NCBI GenBank assembly: GCA_018711005.1
Contig: DVIT01000004.1
Span: forward strand, 22,185-86,184
DNA length: 64,000 nucleotides
Direction of reading: 5' to 3'
DNA from: Candidatus Scybalocola faecigallinarum
Lineage (GTDB): Bacteria; Bacillota; Clostridia; Lachnospirales; Lachnospiraceae
The position numbers were made by a program, and so were the translations under genes. This document shows, piece after piece, positions 51,378-60,338 of the stretch. The number at the start of each line of letters is the position of its first letter. Within the stretch, counting starts at the first letter, position 1. The notes beneath the pieces were generated by a model that did no database searches, had not been told where the DNA came from, and saw nothing but the letters and a program-made list of their open reading frames with translations.

Positions 51378-52251
51378 CATCACTGGCAACAAAATCCCAA
51401 AATGCCCGTGCATTGGCAGGCAGAAGCTTGCTGCGGGCGCAGATCATATAAATACCGGTGATCAGCTGAGGCTCTGCAATGTTTATGTAGGAGATCTGGC
51501 GGTCATCGGTATATTTTTTTATGGATTGGGCACATATGGCAATGCCCATATTTCCCGCCACAAGAGGAACAATGCTGGAAATCTGATTGTACATGCCAAT
51601 GACATGGTACGTGCCTGACTGGGAAGCAAGCCAGGTGTGGACTTCATTTTGCAGGGGCTGGCGGGATGGGATAAATAAAGGATATTGGCACAGCTGGGAA
51701 ACCGTGACCTTTTCTTTATGGGCCAGGGGATGGCCCTTAGAGGCAATGGCAATCCATGTCTCCCGCGATAAAAACACAGATTCAAAATTTCCCTGGGGAA
51801 GGGGTTCCCGGATAATGCCAATGTCTATGATCCCCTGTTCCACACGCTGGCTTATATCGCTGCTGCTTCCGCACCACAGGTCATAGGAGACCTGGGGGTA
51901 CAGGCGGGAAAAACGGGGGAGCAGGTCAGGAAGCATGCCTGCGCTGCATGTTTCTGTAATGCCCAGCAAAAGCTTGCCTTTAACGTCCTGGCTTTTCATC
52001 TGGGAGAGCTGCTGAGCAGTGTGGTCCGCCATATTCAGGATGTGCTGGGCCTGCTGGGCCAGATATTTTCCTTCCTCTGTCAGCTGTATCCGCCGTTTTC
52101 CACGGATAAAAAGGGATACGCCAAGTTCTTCTTCTAACTGGGCCAGCTGCCGGCTTAAGGGCGGCTGGGAGATATTTAATTTTTGCGCTGCATGGGTAAT
52201 GTTTTGCTCTGAGGCAACCGCAAGAAAATAGCGCAGTGTCCGTAATTCCAT
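51349..52251 (-). CDS. LysR family transcriptional regulator
   Basis: 300 residues, full length. Helix-turn-helix ELRTLRYFLAVASEQNITHA and AQKLNISQPPLSRQLAQLEE; effector domain KLLLGITETCSAGMLPDLLP onward, with substrate-pocket segments VEQGIIDIGIIREPLP and LVAGNMGIAICAQS. It is divergent from the DUF1275 gene, its likely target, and its 3' end overlaps the glycosidase remnant by 29 bases in convergent orientation. Confidence 0.92.
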   Translation of the reverse strand: MELRTLRYFLAVASEQNITHAAQKLNISQPPLSRQLAQLEEELGVSLFIRGKRRIQLTEEGKYLAQQAQHILNMADHTAQQLSQMKSQDVKGKLLLGITETCSAGMLPDLLPRFSRLYPQVSYDLWCGSSSDISQRVEQGIIDIGIIREPLPQGNFESVFLSRETWIAIASKGHPLAHKEKVTVSQLCQYPLFIPSRQPLQNEVHTWLASQSGTYHVIGMYNQISSIVPLVAGNMGIAICAQSIKKYTDDRQISYINIAEPQLITGIYMICARSKLLPANARAFWDFVASDVTEDTFLSP

Positions 52252-52353
52252 CCTTATCATACCTTTCAAGTATTGTATAATATATATTATATGTATTTTA
52301 AATTATACAGTCAATGTGTTATGATGATGTAAGTGTAAAGGGTATCCGTTCAG

Positions 52354-53082
52354 ATGGCTGAACAGTTTCATGATTTTAGGATGGTGTGGATATTGAAATG
52401 GTTAAAAAAAGAAAATGATGTGGCCATGCACTATAATATGTGCTTTTTAGGCGGTTTTTTAGGGGCATATGCCATGTTCCTGCGGGGAGGCAACTTTGGC
52501 TCTGCCCAGACTGGTAATCTTATCGAGGCCGTGATTGTAGGGCTTAGCGGAGAATGGCCGGAGCTGCTTTTGAGATTGGGTGCCCTTGTGATTTATGTGG
52601 CCGGGATCATTGCATCATTTTTGATGGGAAAGCATTTTAAAGAGCGGATGCCCCGTGTATGTCTTTTTGTGGAAGCGCTGGGGCTGATCATTGCCGGGGT
52701 AATCCCGGAAAGTGCCAATGCGATTGGGGCTCTGTATCCTATATTTTTTATTACGTCCTTTCAGTGGGGCGTTTTTTCCGGAGCAAAAGGCTATAACAGC
52801 GCTACTATTTTTTCTACCAATAATGTAAAACAGGCTGTGCTGGGCTGGACAGAATATATTCGCACAAAAGACTTGAAACAAAAAGATAAGGCAAAGTTTT
52901 ATACATTAACGCTGACCTGCTTCCATGCAGGCGTGGCTGCAGGATTTGGGGCCGTAAATTTTTGGTCGGCCTTAGGAGCCTGGGCGGGCCTGATCCCGTT
53001 GCTCAGCGCCTTTGGCCTGACGGTGATTGCCGATCAGGTTTTGGAGGATAAAAAAGCACCGGCAAATAAGCTTGCAATGTAA
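52354..53082 (+). CDS. DUF1275 (YoaK-like) membrane protein
   Basis: 242 residues with about six spans: NMCFLGGFLGAYAMFLRGGN, GSAQTGNLIEAVIVGL (family motif TGN), ATIFSTNNVKQAVLGW. DUF1275 proteins are uncharacterised inner-membrane proteins. The start is uncertain: ATG 52354 has AAAGGG 11 bases upstream and overlaps a dispersed-palindrome half site; ATG 52381 is an alternative. Divergent LysR suggests regulated expression. Confidence 0.82.
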   Translation: MAEQFHDFRMVWILKWLKKENDVAMHYNMCFLGGFLGAYAMFLRGGNFGSAQTGNLIEAVIVGLSGEWPELLLRLGALVIYVAGIIASFLMGKHFKERMPRVCLFVEALGLIIAGVIPESANAIGALYPIFFITSFQWGVFSGAKGYNSATIFSTNNVKQAVLGWTEYIRTKDLKQKDKAKFYTLTLTCFHAGVAAGFGAVNFWSALGAWAGLIPLLSAFGLTVIADQVLEDKKAPANKLAM

Positions 53083-53116
53083 ATCGGAGAGGATAAAGCA
53101 TCCTCTCCATTTTTTG

Positions 53117-53881
53117 TCAGCAATGATCCATAAATAAAATGTGCATCTGTCCGCGGCTGTCCCGGACGACCTCGGCTTCCACCTGGTAGACCTGGCGGAT
53201 AAATTCCGGGGTGAACAGCTCTCCAGGCGTGCCTTCGCCTACAATACATCCGTCTTTTAATGCAAAGATCCGGTCGCAGAACATGGCGGCAATGTTCAGG
53301 TCATGAATGGCGGAAATGACAGTAACATCCAGGGCCTTTATAATTTCCATCAGCTGGAGCTGGTGGGTAATGTCCAGATGGTTGGTAGGCTCATCCAGGA
53401 TCAGGCACGGTGTTTGCTGGGCCAGGGCGCGGGCCAGGATGACCCGCTGCTGTTCGCCGCCGGACAGGGTGGAAAAGCTTCGGGAGGCAAAGTCGGCCAT
53501 GCCTACCCTTTCAAGACACTGGCGGGCAATGTCATAATCCTTTTTATTGTCCCGTTCCAGGGCCTTTTTGTGGGGCGTCCGGCCCATAAGGACGATTTCT
53601 TCCACTGAAAAGTCAAAATTATAGTGATTGTGCTGGGCGACCACGGCCATGCGGCGGGCGGATGTTTTATAGCTCATGGATTGGAGCGGAGTATCTTCAA
53701 GGAAGATCTGCCCGGCATCCGGTTTTAAAATACGGTAAATACATTTAAGCAAAGTGGATTTCCCGCTGCCATTAGGGCCGATAAGGCCTACAAATTCCCG
53801 GGAATTTCCGGAAATATCCACGCCCTTTAAAACTTCCCGGGCGCCGTAGGATAAATGGATATCTTTTGCAGTGATCTTCAT
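53117..53881 (-). CDS. btuD: Corrinoid/iron-type ABC importer ATPase
   Basis: 254 residues of the FecE/BtuD type. Walker A GPNGSGKSTLLKCI (residues ~37-50), signature LSGGEQQRVILARAL, Walker B CLILDEPTNHLDITHQ, switch SAIHDLNIA. The start overlaps the permease stop (ATGA). The cobalamin riboswitch upstream of the operon favours corrinoid over siderophore as cargo. Confidence 0.9.
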   Translation of the reverse strand: MKITAKDIHLSYGAREVLKGVDISGNSREFVGLIGPNGSGKSTLLKCIYRILKPDAGQIFLEDTPLQSMSYKTSARRMAVVAQHNHYNFDFSVEEIVLMGRTPHKKALERDNKKDYDIARQCLERVGMADFASRSFSTLSGGEQQRVILARALAQQTPCLILDEPTNHLDITHQLQLMEIIKALDVTVISAIHDLNIAAMFCDRIFALKDGCIVGEGTPGELFTPEFIRQVYQVEAEVVRDSRGQMHILFMDHC

Positions 53882-54942
53882 GAGGCATCACCTCCGGTCC
53901 GGTATGTCCGCCGGATCATAAGATAAATAAAGCAGGGGGCACCGATGAGAGAGATCAGGATGCCGATGGGCAGCTCTGCATGATCTAAAATAACGCGGCA
54001 GGCCACATCTGCCCAGATCAGGAAAATGGCTCCGGTCAGGGCGCACAGAGGGATGAGCCGTTTGTGGTCTGTGCCGAAAAGCATGCGCATGGCGTGGGGG
54101 ATAATAAGCCCTACAAATCCGATCATTCCGGCAGCGCATACGGCAAAGCCTACCATAAATGCCGACAGGAGCATATAGGCCATGCGGGCCTTGTGCAGAT
54201 CCGTGCCAAGGGTGATGGCCGTTTCGTCGCCCAAAAGCATAAGGTTCAGCTTCCGGTACTGGGTCATAAAGAGCATGGCTCCCAGGATCATGACCATTAA
54301 GGTGACAGGAACATTATCCCAATCTGCCGCAGCCAGGCTGCCCATGCTCCAGTAGGAGATCTGGGTGGTAGCTTCCCGGTCCTGGGACATATAGATCAGG
54401 AAATTGGCAAAGGCGGAACAGACTGCGCTGATAGCCATGCCGGCCAGAATAAGCCGGGTCGCGCTGGAGCGGCCGCCAATACCGGAAATGGCCAAAACAG
54501 CCAGGGAAGCGAGAAATGCTCCGGCAAAAGCCATGATCCCAATGGAATTGTCGCCGACCACAGCTCCGATCCCAAGGATGATGGAAGCGGCGGCCCCCAG
54601 GTAGGCTCCGGAGGAAACGCCTAAAACATAAGGGTCGGCCAAAGGATTTTTGACAACCGCCTGCATGACTGTGCCGCAGACAGACAGTCCCATGCCTACA
54701 GCAACAGCCATGACCACCCGGGGAAAGCGGATGAGCCAGACCACATCATGGACAGCGCCCTGGCCATAGTCTGCCAGGCCGGAGACACGGGTAATTTTAT
54801 AAAGAATGACTTTATAGACATCGCTGATGGAAATATCTGCATTTCCAAAGGTGATGGAGGCCAGTATGGAACATACCAGCCCCCCTGTAAGAGCGATGAT
54901 AACAATGGCAAATGCAGGTGTTTTTAAATGTTTATCTTTCAT
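53878..54942 (-). CDS. btuC: FecCD-family ABC permease (corrinoid-type)
   Basis: 354 residues, about ten spans. WLIRFPRVVMAVAVGMGLSV, NPLADPYVLGVSSGAYLGAA, GFVGLIIPHAMRMLFGTDHK (ATPase-coupling loop) are FecCD/BtuC marks. It lies between the ATPase and binding-protein genes. Confidence 0.92.
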   Translation of the reverse strand: MKDKHLKTPAFAIVIIALTGGLVCSILASITFGNADISISDVYKVILYKITRVSGLADYGQGAVHDVVWLIRFPRVVMAVAVGMGLSVCGTVMQAVVKNPLADPYVLGVSSGAYLGAAASIILGIGAVVGDNSIGIMAFAGAFLASLAVLAISGIGGRSSATRLILAGMAISAVCSAFANFLIYMSQDREATTQISYWSMGSLAAADWDNVPVTLMVMILGAMLFMTQYRKLNLMLLGDETAITLGTDLHKARMAYMLLSAFMVGFAVCAAGMIGFVGLIIPHAMRMLFGTDHKRLIPLCALTGAIFLIWADVACRVILDHAELPIGILISLIGAPCFIYLMIRRTYRTGGDAS

Positions 54943-54962
54943 GGATCATCGCCTTTTCCTGG

Positions 54963-56030
54963 TTAATATTCAAGCTCTGGGTAAAGCCCCTGAGCGATCG
55001 TTTCAATACCGTTTTGGGTGCGTGTGGCGCTGGCGTACATTTCACTGAGCATGATCGGCACGACCCGGCCATTTTGTACGGCGCTAAGGCTGGCAAGGGC
55101 TTCATCTTTCAAAATGTTGTTTAAATGCTCCTGCTTAACAGCTTCCGGATCATCCCCGGTATAGGGCATGTAGACCACAAAGATCACATCCGGGTTGGCG
55201 GCGATAATGTCCTCTTTTCCAACAGTGGATGCATCGGGATTGGCCAGAGTGCCTCCAAGCTGTGTGACCATATCTCCGGCAATACTGTTGGCGCCGTAAT
55301 TGGTAAAGGTGCCGTTTAAGTTTTCAATGACCAGAACCGAAGGATTGCCGGATTGTGCGGCCGCCGCTTCTTTGACGGTGGCGATGGTATCCTTCATGTT
55401 ATTGACGATTTCTTCTGCTTTGTCCTGAACATCGAAAATTTTTCCAATATTTAAAATGTCATTAAATTCATTTTCCAAAGAATCCTGGCTGACAGCTGTA
55501 TTTGTATTTACATAGACGTTTGTCCCCTTGTGGATCCATTCATCCGGTGTCCCCAAAGTGTCCTCCCTGAAATAAGATGCCCAGGAAAAGATCATATCCG
55601 GTTCCTGCATGGTGACGGTTTCTTTGGAAGGGGTAAATTCATCCAGATAATTGGTGGCAGAAAATGCGGCTTTCAGGTCGTCAGGCACTTCATTATCCAG
55701 ACCTGCCGTGGCCACAATGCGGTCCTCAAGGTCAAGGGCCAGAAGGGTTTCGATGCATCCCTGGTATACGGCCACCACTCTTTCCGGCGCTTTTTCAAAG
55801 GTCATGGAATATTCCCGGCCATCCGGGCCGTAAGTGGTCATGGTTAACGGATACTGGGTGCGCTTGCTGCTGCTGTTGGCCTGATTGTCGGCCCGTACGC
55901 TTTGGGTGTCAATGCGCCCGGCGTCGCCGCTGTTGTTGCCATTGTTCCCGGAGCATCCTCCGGCGGACATAACAAGACCTGCGGCCAGGACAAGGGCCAG
56001 GCTTTTTTTCGTTAATGTTTTGATCTTCAT
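54963..56030 (-). CDS. btuF: ABC importer substrate-binding lipoprotein (corrinoid-type)
   Basis: 355 residues. Signal peptide with lipobox SAGGC (Cys26), a G/N/S-rich linker (~27-60), then the helical-backbone periplasmic binding fold: APERVVAVYQGCIETLLALD, PDMIFSWASYF, DIIAANPDVIFVVY. It is the first gene of the importer operon and directly follows the riboswitch leader; GAAAGGAG stands before the ATG. Cargo by context is cobalamin or a precursor; siderophore cannot be ruled out from the protein alone. Confidence 0.88.
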   Translation of the reverse strand: MKIKTLTKKSLALVLAAGLVMSAGGCSGNNGNNSGDAGRIDTQSVRADNQANSSSKRTQYPLTMTTYGPDGREYSMTFEKAPERVVAVYQGCIETLLALDLEDRIVATAGLDNEVPDDLKAAFSATNYLDEFTPSKETVTMQEPDMIFSWASYFREDTLGTPDEWIHKGTNVYVNTNTAVSQDSLENEFNDILNIGKIFDVQDKAEEIVNNMKDTIATVKEAAAAQSGNPSVLVIENLNGTFTNYGANSIAGDMVTQLGGTLANPDASTVGKEDIIAANPDVIFVVYMPYTGDDPEAVKQEHLNNILKDEALASLSAVQNGRVVPIMLSEMYASATRTQNGIETIAQGLYPELEY

Positions 56031-56183
56031 GTTTCATTTCTCCTTTCATCACAAAACCTCTGCCGCCGCTGGCGGCAATGCTTCTCAGTGATGAAGGCTT
56101 CCCGCAAATGTCCCATCACCCCTTCAATGAGCGTGATGGAAGCCGATGGTCGCTTTACACGGAAGCTTCATCTTCAGCTGTTA
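56031..56183 (-). promoter_or_regulatory. Expression platform of the cobalamin riboswitch
   Basis: Contains the hairpin GGCTTCCATCAC...GGTGATGGGA..GGGAAGCC (about 56098-56146) and, close to the start codon, GCCGCC-AGC-GGCGGC (about 56061-56075), which could mask the ribosome binding site. The control is thus perhaps at translation as well as transcription. Confidence 0.5.
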
Positions 56184-56390
56184 AGCAGGTCTCCTGGCTT
56201 ACACATCATTACCTGTTTTTGCCTTCTCACAGGATGACCGTTATGCAGGAAGGGCGGCAGCAGCGTTATACCATTCCCTGTCCCTGCCGGATCATAGAAC
56301 TGCAATGGCGCAGTAAAAACAGATTTCGTGATCACAGTGACCGGATCGCCAAAGAATCTCACTTTTGTTCCCTTTTCAAATGTGTGCATA
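56184..56390 (-). promoter_or_regulatory. Cobalamin riboswitch aptamer
   Basis: Read on the minus strand: AAAAGGGAAC then AGTGAGATTCTTTGGCGATC, CCGGTCACTGTGA, a variable arm, GTGAGAAGGC, AATGATGTGTAAGCC and CAGGAGACCTGC. The GGGAA, (C)ACTGTGA, GAAGGC and GCCAGGAGACCTGC blocks are in the order and spacing of the cobalamin element. It precedes the ABC importer. Confidence 0.85.
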
Positions 56391-56575
56391 TAAAAATATG
56401 GCAAAACAGTCATCGTTTGCCATATAACGGTTACGCACAACATTCACTTAACAGCGCTTTGCATGGAACTGTAAAGGTAGCAGACAGTTACCATATCACA
56501 TAACAATCTAGCATAGATAGGGCAAGACAGCAAGCGAATAATTTTGGAGCTTTTGGTAAAAGTGTGTGACAGTTG

Positions 56576-56600
56576 ACAGTTCAGCCAGCTGGACTGTTAC
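56576..56600. repeat. Dispersed palindrome copy upstream of marR
   Basis: CAGTTCAGCC-AGCT-GGACTGTTAC, an imperfect copy of the palindrome family, ~30 bases upstream of the marR -35 box. Confidence 0.5.
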
Positions 56601-56629
56601 TGAATAGATACAAAAAATAAAAAGCTGTA

Positions 56630-56683
56630 TTGACAAATTGTACGAAATCGTATTATTATAATAGCAGAGTACGGTTTCGTACT
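56630..56683 (+). promoter_or_regulatory. marR-MATE promoter with two operator palindromes
   Basis: TTGACA (56630-56635), 18 bases, TATTAT (56654-56659). TACGA-AA-TCGTA (56641-56652) lies between the boxes, and GTACG-GTTT-CGTAC (about 56669-56682) at the transcription start. Two like palindromes so placed are the expected autoregulatory sites of the MarR product. Confidence 0.7.
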
Positions 56684-56712
56684 TTGTTTTTATTTTCAAT
56701 ACGGGAGGTGCT

Positions 56713-57162
56713 GTGTTGGAAGATTCTTATGAAGCTATCCGGCGTTTGATGATCGCAATAAATAAAATTGACGGGGCATATTATTTTTGTGCCAGAAAGC
56801 TTGGGATTAATGAAAATATGCTGGCCATATTATATGCACTGGCAGATGGAAGAATCCATTCTCAAAAGGAGATCTGCGAAGACTGGCTGATCCCAAAAAC
56901 AACCATTAATACGGTTGTCAAGGAGCTGACAGAGGCCGGATACATTACTCTTGTCTCCGGGGAACGGAAGCGGGAGAAGATCATTTGCCTTACAGAGGAG
57001 GGAAAGACGTATACATATAATCTTGTGGAAAAAATTTATACAGCAGAGCAGGAGGCGCTGGGCAAGACGCTGGAGCGGTATTCTCCGGAGTTTATTAATG
57101 CTATGGATTATTTCTCGTCCTGCCTGGAAGATACTTTTGAAAAGTACATTTTAAAAGAATGA
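56713..57162 (+). CDS. MarR family transcriptional regulator
   Basis: 149 residues, winged helix: LGINENMLAILYALADGRIH, QKEICEDWLIPKTTINTVVK (recognition helix), LTEAGYITLVSGERKREKII (wing), FLTEEGKTY-like strand. GTG 56713 or TTG 56716 are the start options behind GGGAGG. It precedes a MATE exporter gene and likely represses both. The stop codon falls inside the first unit of a 52-bp tandem repeat. Confidence 0.9.
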   Translation: MLEDSYEAIRRLMIAINKIDGAYYFCARKLGINENMLAILYALADGRIHSQKEICEDWLIPKTTINTVVKELTEAGYITLVSGERKREKIICLTEEGKTYTYNLVEKIYTAEQEALGKTLERYSPEFINAMDYFSSCLEDTFEKYILKE

Positions 57163-57263
57163 AATCCCCCAGGGGATAACCTGGATGCCGTGAGGTACAC
57201 GGCAAGAATAATGAAATCCCGCAAGGGGATAACCTGGATGCCGTGAGATGCACGGCAAGAATA
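57159..57263. repeat. 52-bp tandem duplication between marR and the MATE gene
   Basis: Units 57159-57210 and 57211-57263 share ATGAAATCCC, AGGGGATAACCTGGATGCCG, a TGCCGTG...CACGGCA hairpin and AGAATA; they differ at about 6 positions. A third unit starts (ATGAAAGG) and becomes the Shine-Dalgarno region of the MATE gene. Confidence 0.85.
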
Positions 57264-57280
57264 ATGAAAGGAAAAGATTT

Positions 57281-58624
57281 ATGGATTCACATAACTTATT
57301 TGCATCTACAAAGCCATCCAGAATGTTTTTTATCGCAGCCATACCTGGTGCCATCAGTATGCTGGCGTCGGCTTTGTATCAGACCATCGACGGTGTATTT
57401 GTAGGTCGTTTTCTTGGATCTACGGAGTTTGCGGCATTAAACCTTGCAATGCCTTTTGTTATTATTAACTTTGCCCTGGCTGACCTGATTGGTGTAGGTT
57501 CTGCAGTGCCTATATCTGTGTGTTTGGGACGGAAGCAGGAGAAGAGAGCAAACAATATTTTTACCTGTGCCTGTTTAATGATCTTTATAGCAGGCATCCT
57601 TGTAGGCGCCCTTCTTTTTGCAGCAGCGCCGATGCTTATGCGAATTATGGGCGCTGAAGGCGAATTTGCAGAGTATGCTGTGCAGTATTTAAGGGTGTAT
57701 GCCTTATGTTCACCGTTGACCACCATTGTTTTTGCTATGGATAATTTTCTGAGGATCAGTGGAATGATCAAGAGCAGCATGGTATTAAATATTTTAATGT
57801 CCGTTATCAGTGCTGTTTTAGAATTTTTATTCCTGGGTGTTTTCGGTTTTGGTATCTGGGGGGCTGCCCTGGCAACCTGCCTTGGTATGATGATTTGTGC
57901 CATTCTTGCACTGCTGCCGTTTTTTATGAAAAAGGCATTGCTGCATTTTTGCATACCCCGATTTTCAGGCGCAATGATCCGCCAGATCATTGCCTGCGGA
58001 AGCCCAAATTTCCTGAACAATATTGCAGGGCGTATCACATCTATTTTGCTGAATTATATTCTGGTACGCCTGGGCGGAGAGACAGCAGTCTCTATATATG
58101 GTATCTTAATGTATGTGGATGGATTTATCCAGCCGCTGCTTTACGGTATGTGCGACTCTCTCCAGCCGGCAGTGGGCTATAACTGGGGTGCGGCCAAGTA
58201 TTCCCGTGTCCGTGCCATTGAAAAATGCTGCTTTATTGCCAGCGCTATTATTTCTGTGCTGTCTGTACTTGTTATTAGTTTTTTCCTGGAGACCATCACA
58301 CGGCTGTTTATGGGAGATGTAACGAATGAATTTATTGCAATGGCAGCAGGTGCATTAGGACTGTTTGCTATTACCTATATTACCCGCTGGCTGTCTTTTG
58401 CCACACAAAGCTATATGCTGGCCATTGAAAAACCTTTGCCGGCATCTATTATTTCTGTATCAACGGCACTGGTATTTCCGGTCATCCTTATCATTGTCCT
58501 GTGGCCTATGGGTCTGACAGGTATATGGCTGAACTTTGCCGGAACATCGATCCTTGCAGCAGTCCTTTCTGTGATCATTTTATTGAAATATAAGAAAGAA
58601 CTGGTACAGCCGGATGCAGGATAA
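57281..58624 (+). CDS. MATE family efflux transporter
   Basis: 447 residues, twelve spans. RMFFIAAIPGAISMLASALY, QTIDGVFVGRFLGSTEFAAL, PMPFVIINFALADLIGVGSA-like segments and MCDSLQPAVGYNWGAAKYSR place it in the clostridial MepA branch. The ATG at 57281 has GAAAGGAAAAG upstream. It is downstream of marR, so it is probably inducible by the MarR ligand. Confidence 0.92.
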   Translation: MDSHNLFASTKPSRMFFIAAIPGAISMLASALYQTIDGVFVGRFLGSTEFAALNLAMPFVIINFALADLIGVGSAVPISVCLGRKQEKRANNIFTCACLMIFIAGILVGALLFAAAPMLMRIMGAEGEFAEYAVQYLRVYALCSPLTTIVFAMDNFLRISGMIKSSMVLNILMSVISAVLEFLFLGVFGFGIWGAALATCLGMMICAILALLPFFMKKALLHFCIPRFSGAMIRQIIACGSPNFLNNIAGRITSILLNYILVRLGGETAVSIYGILMYVDGFIQPLLYGMCDSLQPAVGYNWGAAKYSRVRAIEKCCFIASAIISVLSVLVISFFLETITRLFMGDVTNEFIAMAAGALGLFAITYITRWLSFATQSYMLAIEKPLPASIISVSTALVFPVILIIVLWPMGLTGIWLNFAGTSILAAVLSVIILLKYKKELVQPDAG

Positions 58625-58657
58625 AAGGAAAAAATGATTCATAGGAGGGTGACTTAG

Positions 58658-59296
58658 ATGCGTCGGATTGTTACTATCAGCCGTGAATTTGGCAGCGGCG
58701 GCCGGGAGCTGGGCAAGCGTCTGGCAGACCGTATGGGTATTGCTTATTACGATAATGAGATCGTTACAGCCATTGCCCGGAAAAGCGGCTTTGCTCAAAG
58801 CTATGTCCAGGGAGTTATGGAAAAGCGGATACAGTCTTACCCTATCCATTACGGCAGGACCTTATCCTTGTATGCTCTGCCTAATAATGAGAACCAGACA
58901 AGTATTTTTGCTGCCCAGCATGAAATTTTACATGAATTGGCTGAAAAAGAAGACTGTGTGATTGTAGGACGGTGCGCGGACGTAATTCTGGAAGAATTTA
59001 AGCCGTTTAATGTGTTTGTTTATGCAGATATGATGTCAAAAGTCCAGCGATGCCGTCTGCGGGCACCGGAAGGAGAGCATTTTTCTGACAAAGAACTTGA
59101 GAAAAAGATCCGCCAGGTAGATAGCGGCAGGGCAAAATACCGCCGTTTGTTTTCTCCTGTTAAATGGGGAAGCAGGGAGGCGTACCATTTATGTGTGAAT
59201 ACTTCCGGTATTCCTGTTAAAAATCTTGTTGAGGCTGTTTATGATTATGTTCAGATCTGGTTTGAACATCGGTCTGAGAAAGAGGTGAAAAAATGA
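58658..59296 (+). CDS. Cytidylate kinase-like family protein
   Basis: 212 residues. RIVTISREFGSGGRELGKRL is the modified P-loop of the PF13189 cytidylate-kinase-like family; AYYDNEIVTAIARKSGF and CVIVGRCADVILEEF follow. These proteins are common in Lachnospiraceae; their substrate is not established. AGGAGG is 8-9 bases before the ATG. The stop overlaps the next gene. Confidence 0.9.
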   Translation: MRRIVTISREFGSGGRELGKRLADRMGIAYYDNEIVTAIARKSGFAQSYVQGVMEKRIQSYPIHYGRTLSLYALPNNENQTSIFAAQHEILHELAEKEDCVIVGRCADVILEEFKPFNVFVYADMMSKVQRCRLRAPEGEHFSDKELEKKIRQVDSGRAKYRRLFSPVKWGSREAYHLCVNTSGIPVKNLVEAVYDYVQIWFEHRSEKEVKK

Positions 59297-59646
59297 TTAC
59301 TTTTATCCAATATCCAAAATGCTCTACATGTATCCGGGCTAAAAAGTGGCTGGAAGCTCATGGAACTGCTTTTGAGGAGCGGCATATTGTCCAGGAAAAT
59401 CCTTCCGCAGATGAGCTGAAGGCATGGCATGAAAAAAGCGGATTACCTTTAAAGAAATTTTTTAATACCAGCGGAAAGCTGTATAAGGAAATGAACCTGA
59501 AAGAAAAGCTGGGAGATATGTCCCAGGAGGAAATGTATCAGCTGCTGGCAACGGATGGGATGCTTGTAAAACGTCCCATTATTGTAGGCGATGATTTCGT
59601 CCTTGTAGGCTTTAAAGAAGCCCAGTGGGAGGAAAAGCTGCTGTAA
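59293..59646 (+). CDS. ArsC/Spx family thioredoxin-fold protein
   Basis: 117 residues. FIQYPKCSTCIRAKKWLEAH has the CSTC redox pair; LPLKKFFNTSGKLYKEMNLK and DGMLVKRPIIVGDDFVLVGF are those of the YffB/ArsC-related group common in clostridia. It may be a reductase or Spx-like regulator. ATG overlaps the previous stop (ATGA). Confidence 0.9.
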   Translation: MITFIQYPKCSTCIRAKKWLEAHGTAFEERHIVQENPSADELKAWHEKSGLPLKKFFNTSGKLYKEMNLKEKLGDMSQEEMYQLLATDGMLVKRPIIVGDDFVLVGFKEAQWEEKLL

Positions 59647-59653
59647 AATTTGA

Positions 59654-59702
59654 AGGATATGCAGATGATCCGCAAAAAGCGTACGGGTCATCTGCATATC
59701 CT
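59654..59702. terminator. Bidirectional terminator
   Basis: AGGATATGCAGATGA pairs with TCATCTGCATATCCT, extended inward by CCG/CGG-like pairs, between the ArsC-like gene and the convergent CHAP gene; TATTTTA follows. Confidence 0.8.
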
Positions 59703-59705
59703 ATT

Positions 59706-60338
59706 TTATTCGCCGCCCTGGCTCCGGGCGATGGCGTCTTCCAGTAATGTAAGGTCTGCGCCTGTAATGGAAGGCATCTGGTTAATGGCGGTCATCCCGG
59801 AAGGCTGGGGGGTTTCATCTTCAAACACTTTTTCCTCGCCGTCAATGATGAGGCGGTAAAAATGAGCTTCATCAAAGCCAATCTCCCGTTCAACCGTGGC
59901 CACGGTCTGGCCGTTTTGGGACCATTTATAATTTTGTTCAATGAGAAGGGCTTTTCCGTCTTTAACTTCCTTGACAATACCTACATGGGAATAGGTCAGG
60001 GACTGCATCATGTCCCCGGGCTTGGGCTCGGAAACTTCTTCCAGATACACATCATGTCCCTGTTTGACAACGGTAGGCTTGCCCCATACGGTATTAATAT
60101 TGTATGTATCTACGCCATAAAGTTCCTTGTAAAACTTGATCACATATCCGGCACAGCAGTAGTCGCCGGTATTGGAATTTCCAATACCCATAATATAGTT
60201 AGCGTCGATTCCCTGGAAAGAGTCCACAGCCATACCGTTGGAGGTAATGGGGACAACTTCCTCTGCGTGGGCGGTTTCAGGTGCCAAAAATGCAAGGACG
60301 CCGCAAAGAATGGCGCCGACAAAAAATTTAAACTTCAT
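59706..60338 (-). CDS. Secreted CHAP-type cysteine hydrolase
   Basis: 210 residues. Signal peptide FFVGAILCGVLAFLAPETAHA cut near residue 25. CHAP/NlpC-like core: catalytic Cys in GDYCCAGYVIKFY (near residue 61), His in SLTYSHVGIVKEV (near residue 118), with EPKPGDMM between. The C-terminal tail is acidic. It may cut peptidoglycan cross-links. The start has GAAAGG 7-8 bases upstream and a structured leader precedes it. Confidence 0.82.
   Translation of the reverse strand: MKFKFFVGAILCGVLAFLAPETAHAEEVVPITSNGMAVDSFQGIDANYIMGIGNSNTGDYCCAGYVIKFYKELYGVDTYNINTVWGKPTVVKQGHDVYLEEVSEPKPGDMMQSLTYSHVGIVKEVKDGKALLIEQNYKWSQNGQTVATVEREIGFDEAHFYRLIIDGEEKVFEDETPQPSGMTAINQMPSITGADLTLLEDAIARSQGGE

Noticed and set aside
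53117..56030. Siderophore importer
   Set aside because: The protein families allow it, but the cobalamin riboswitch in the leader points to corrinoids.
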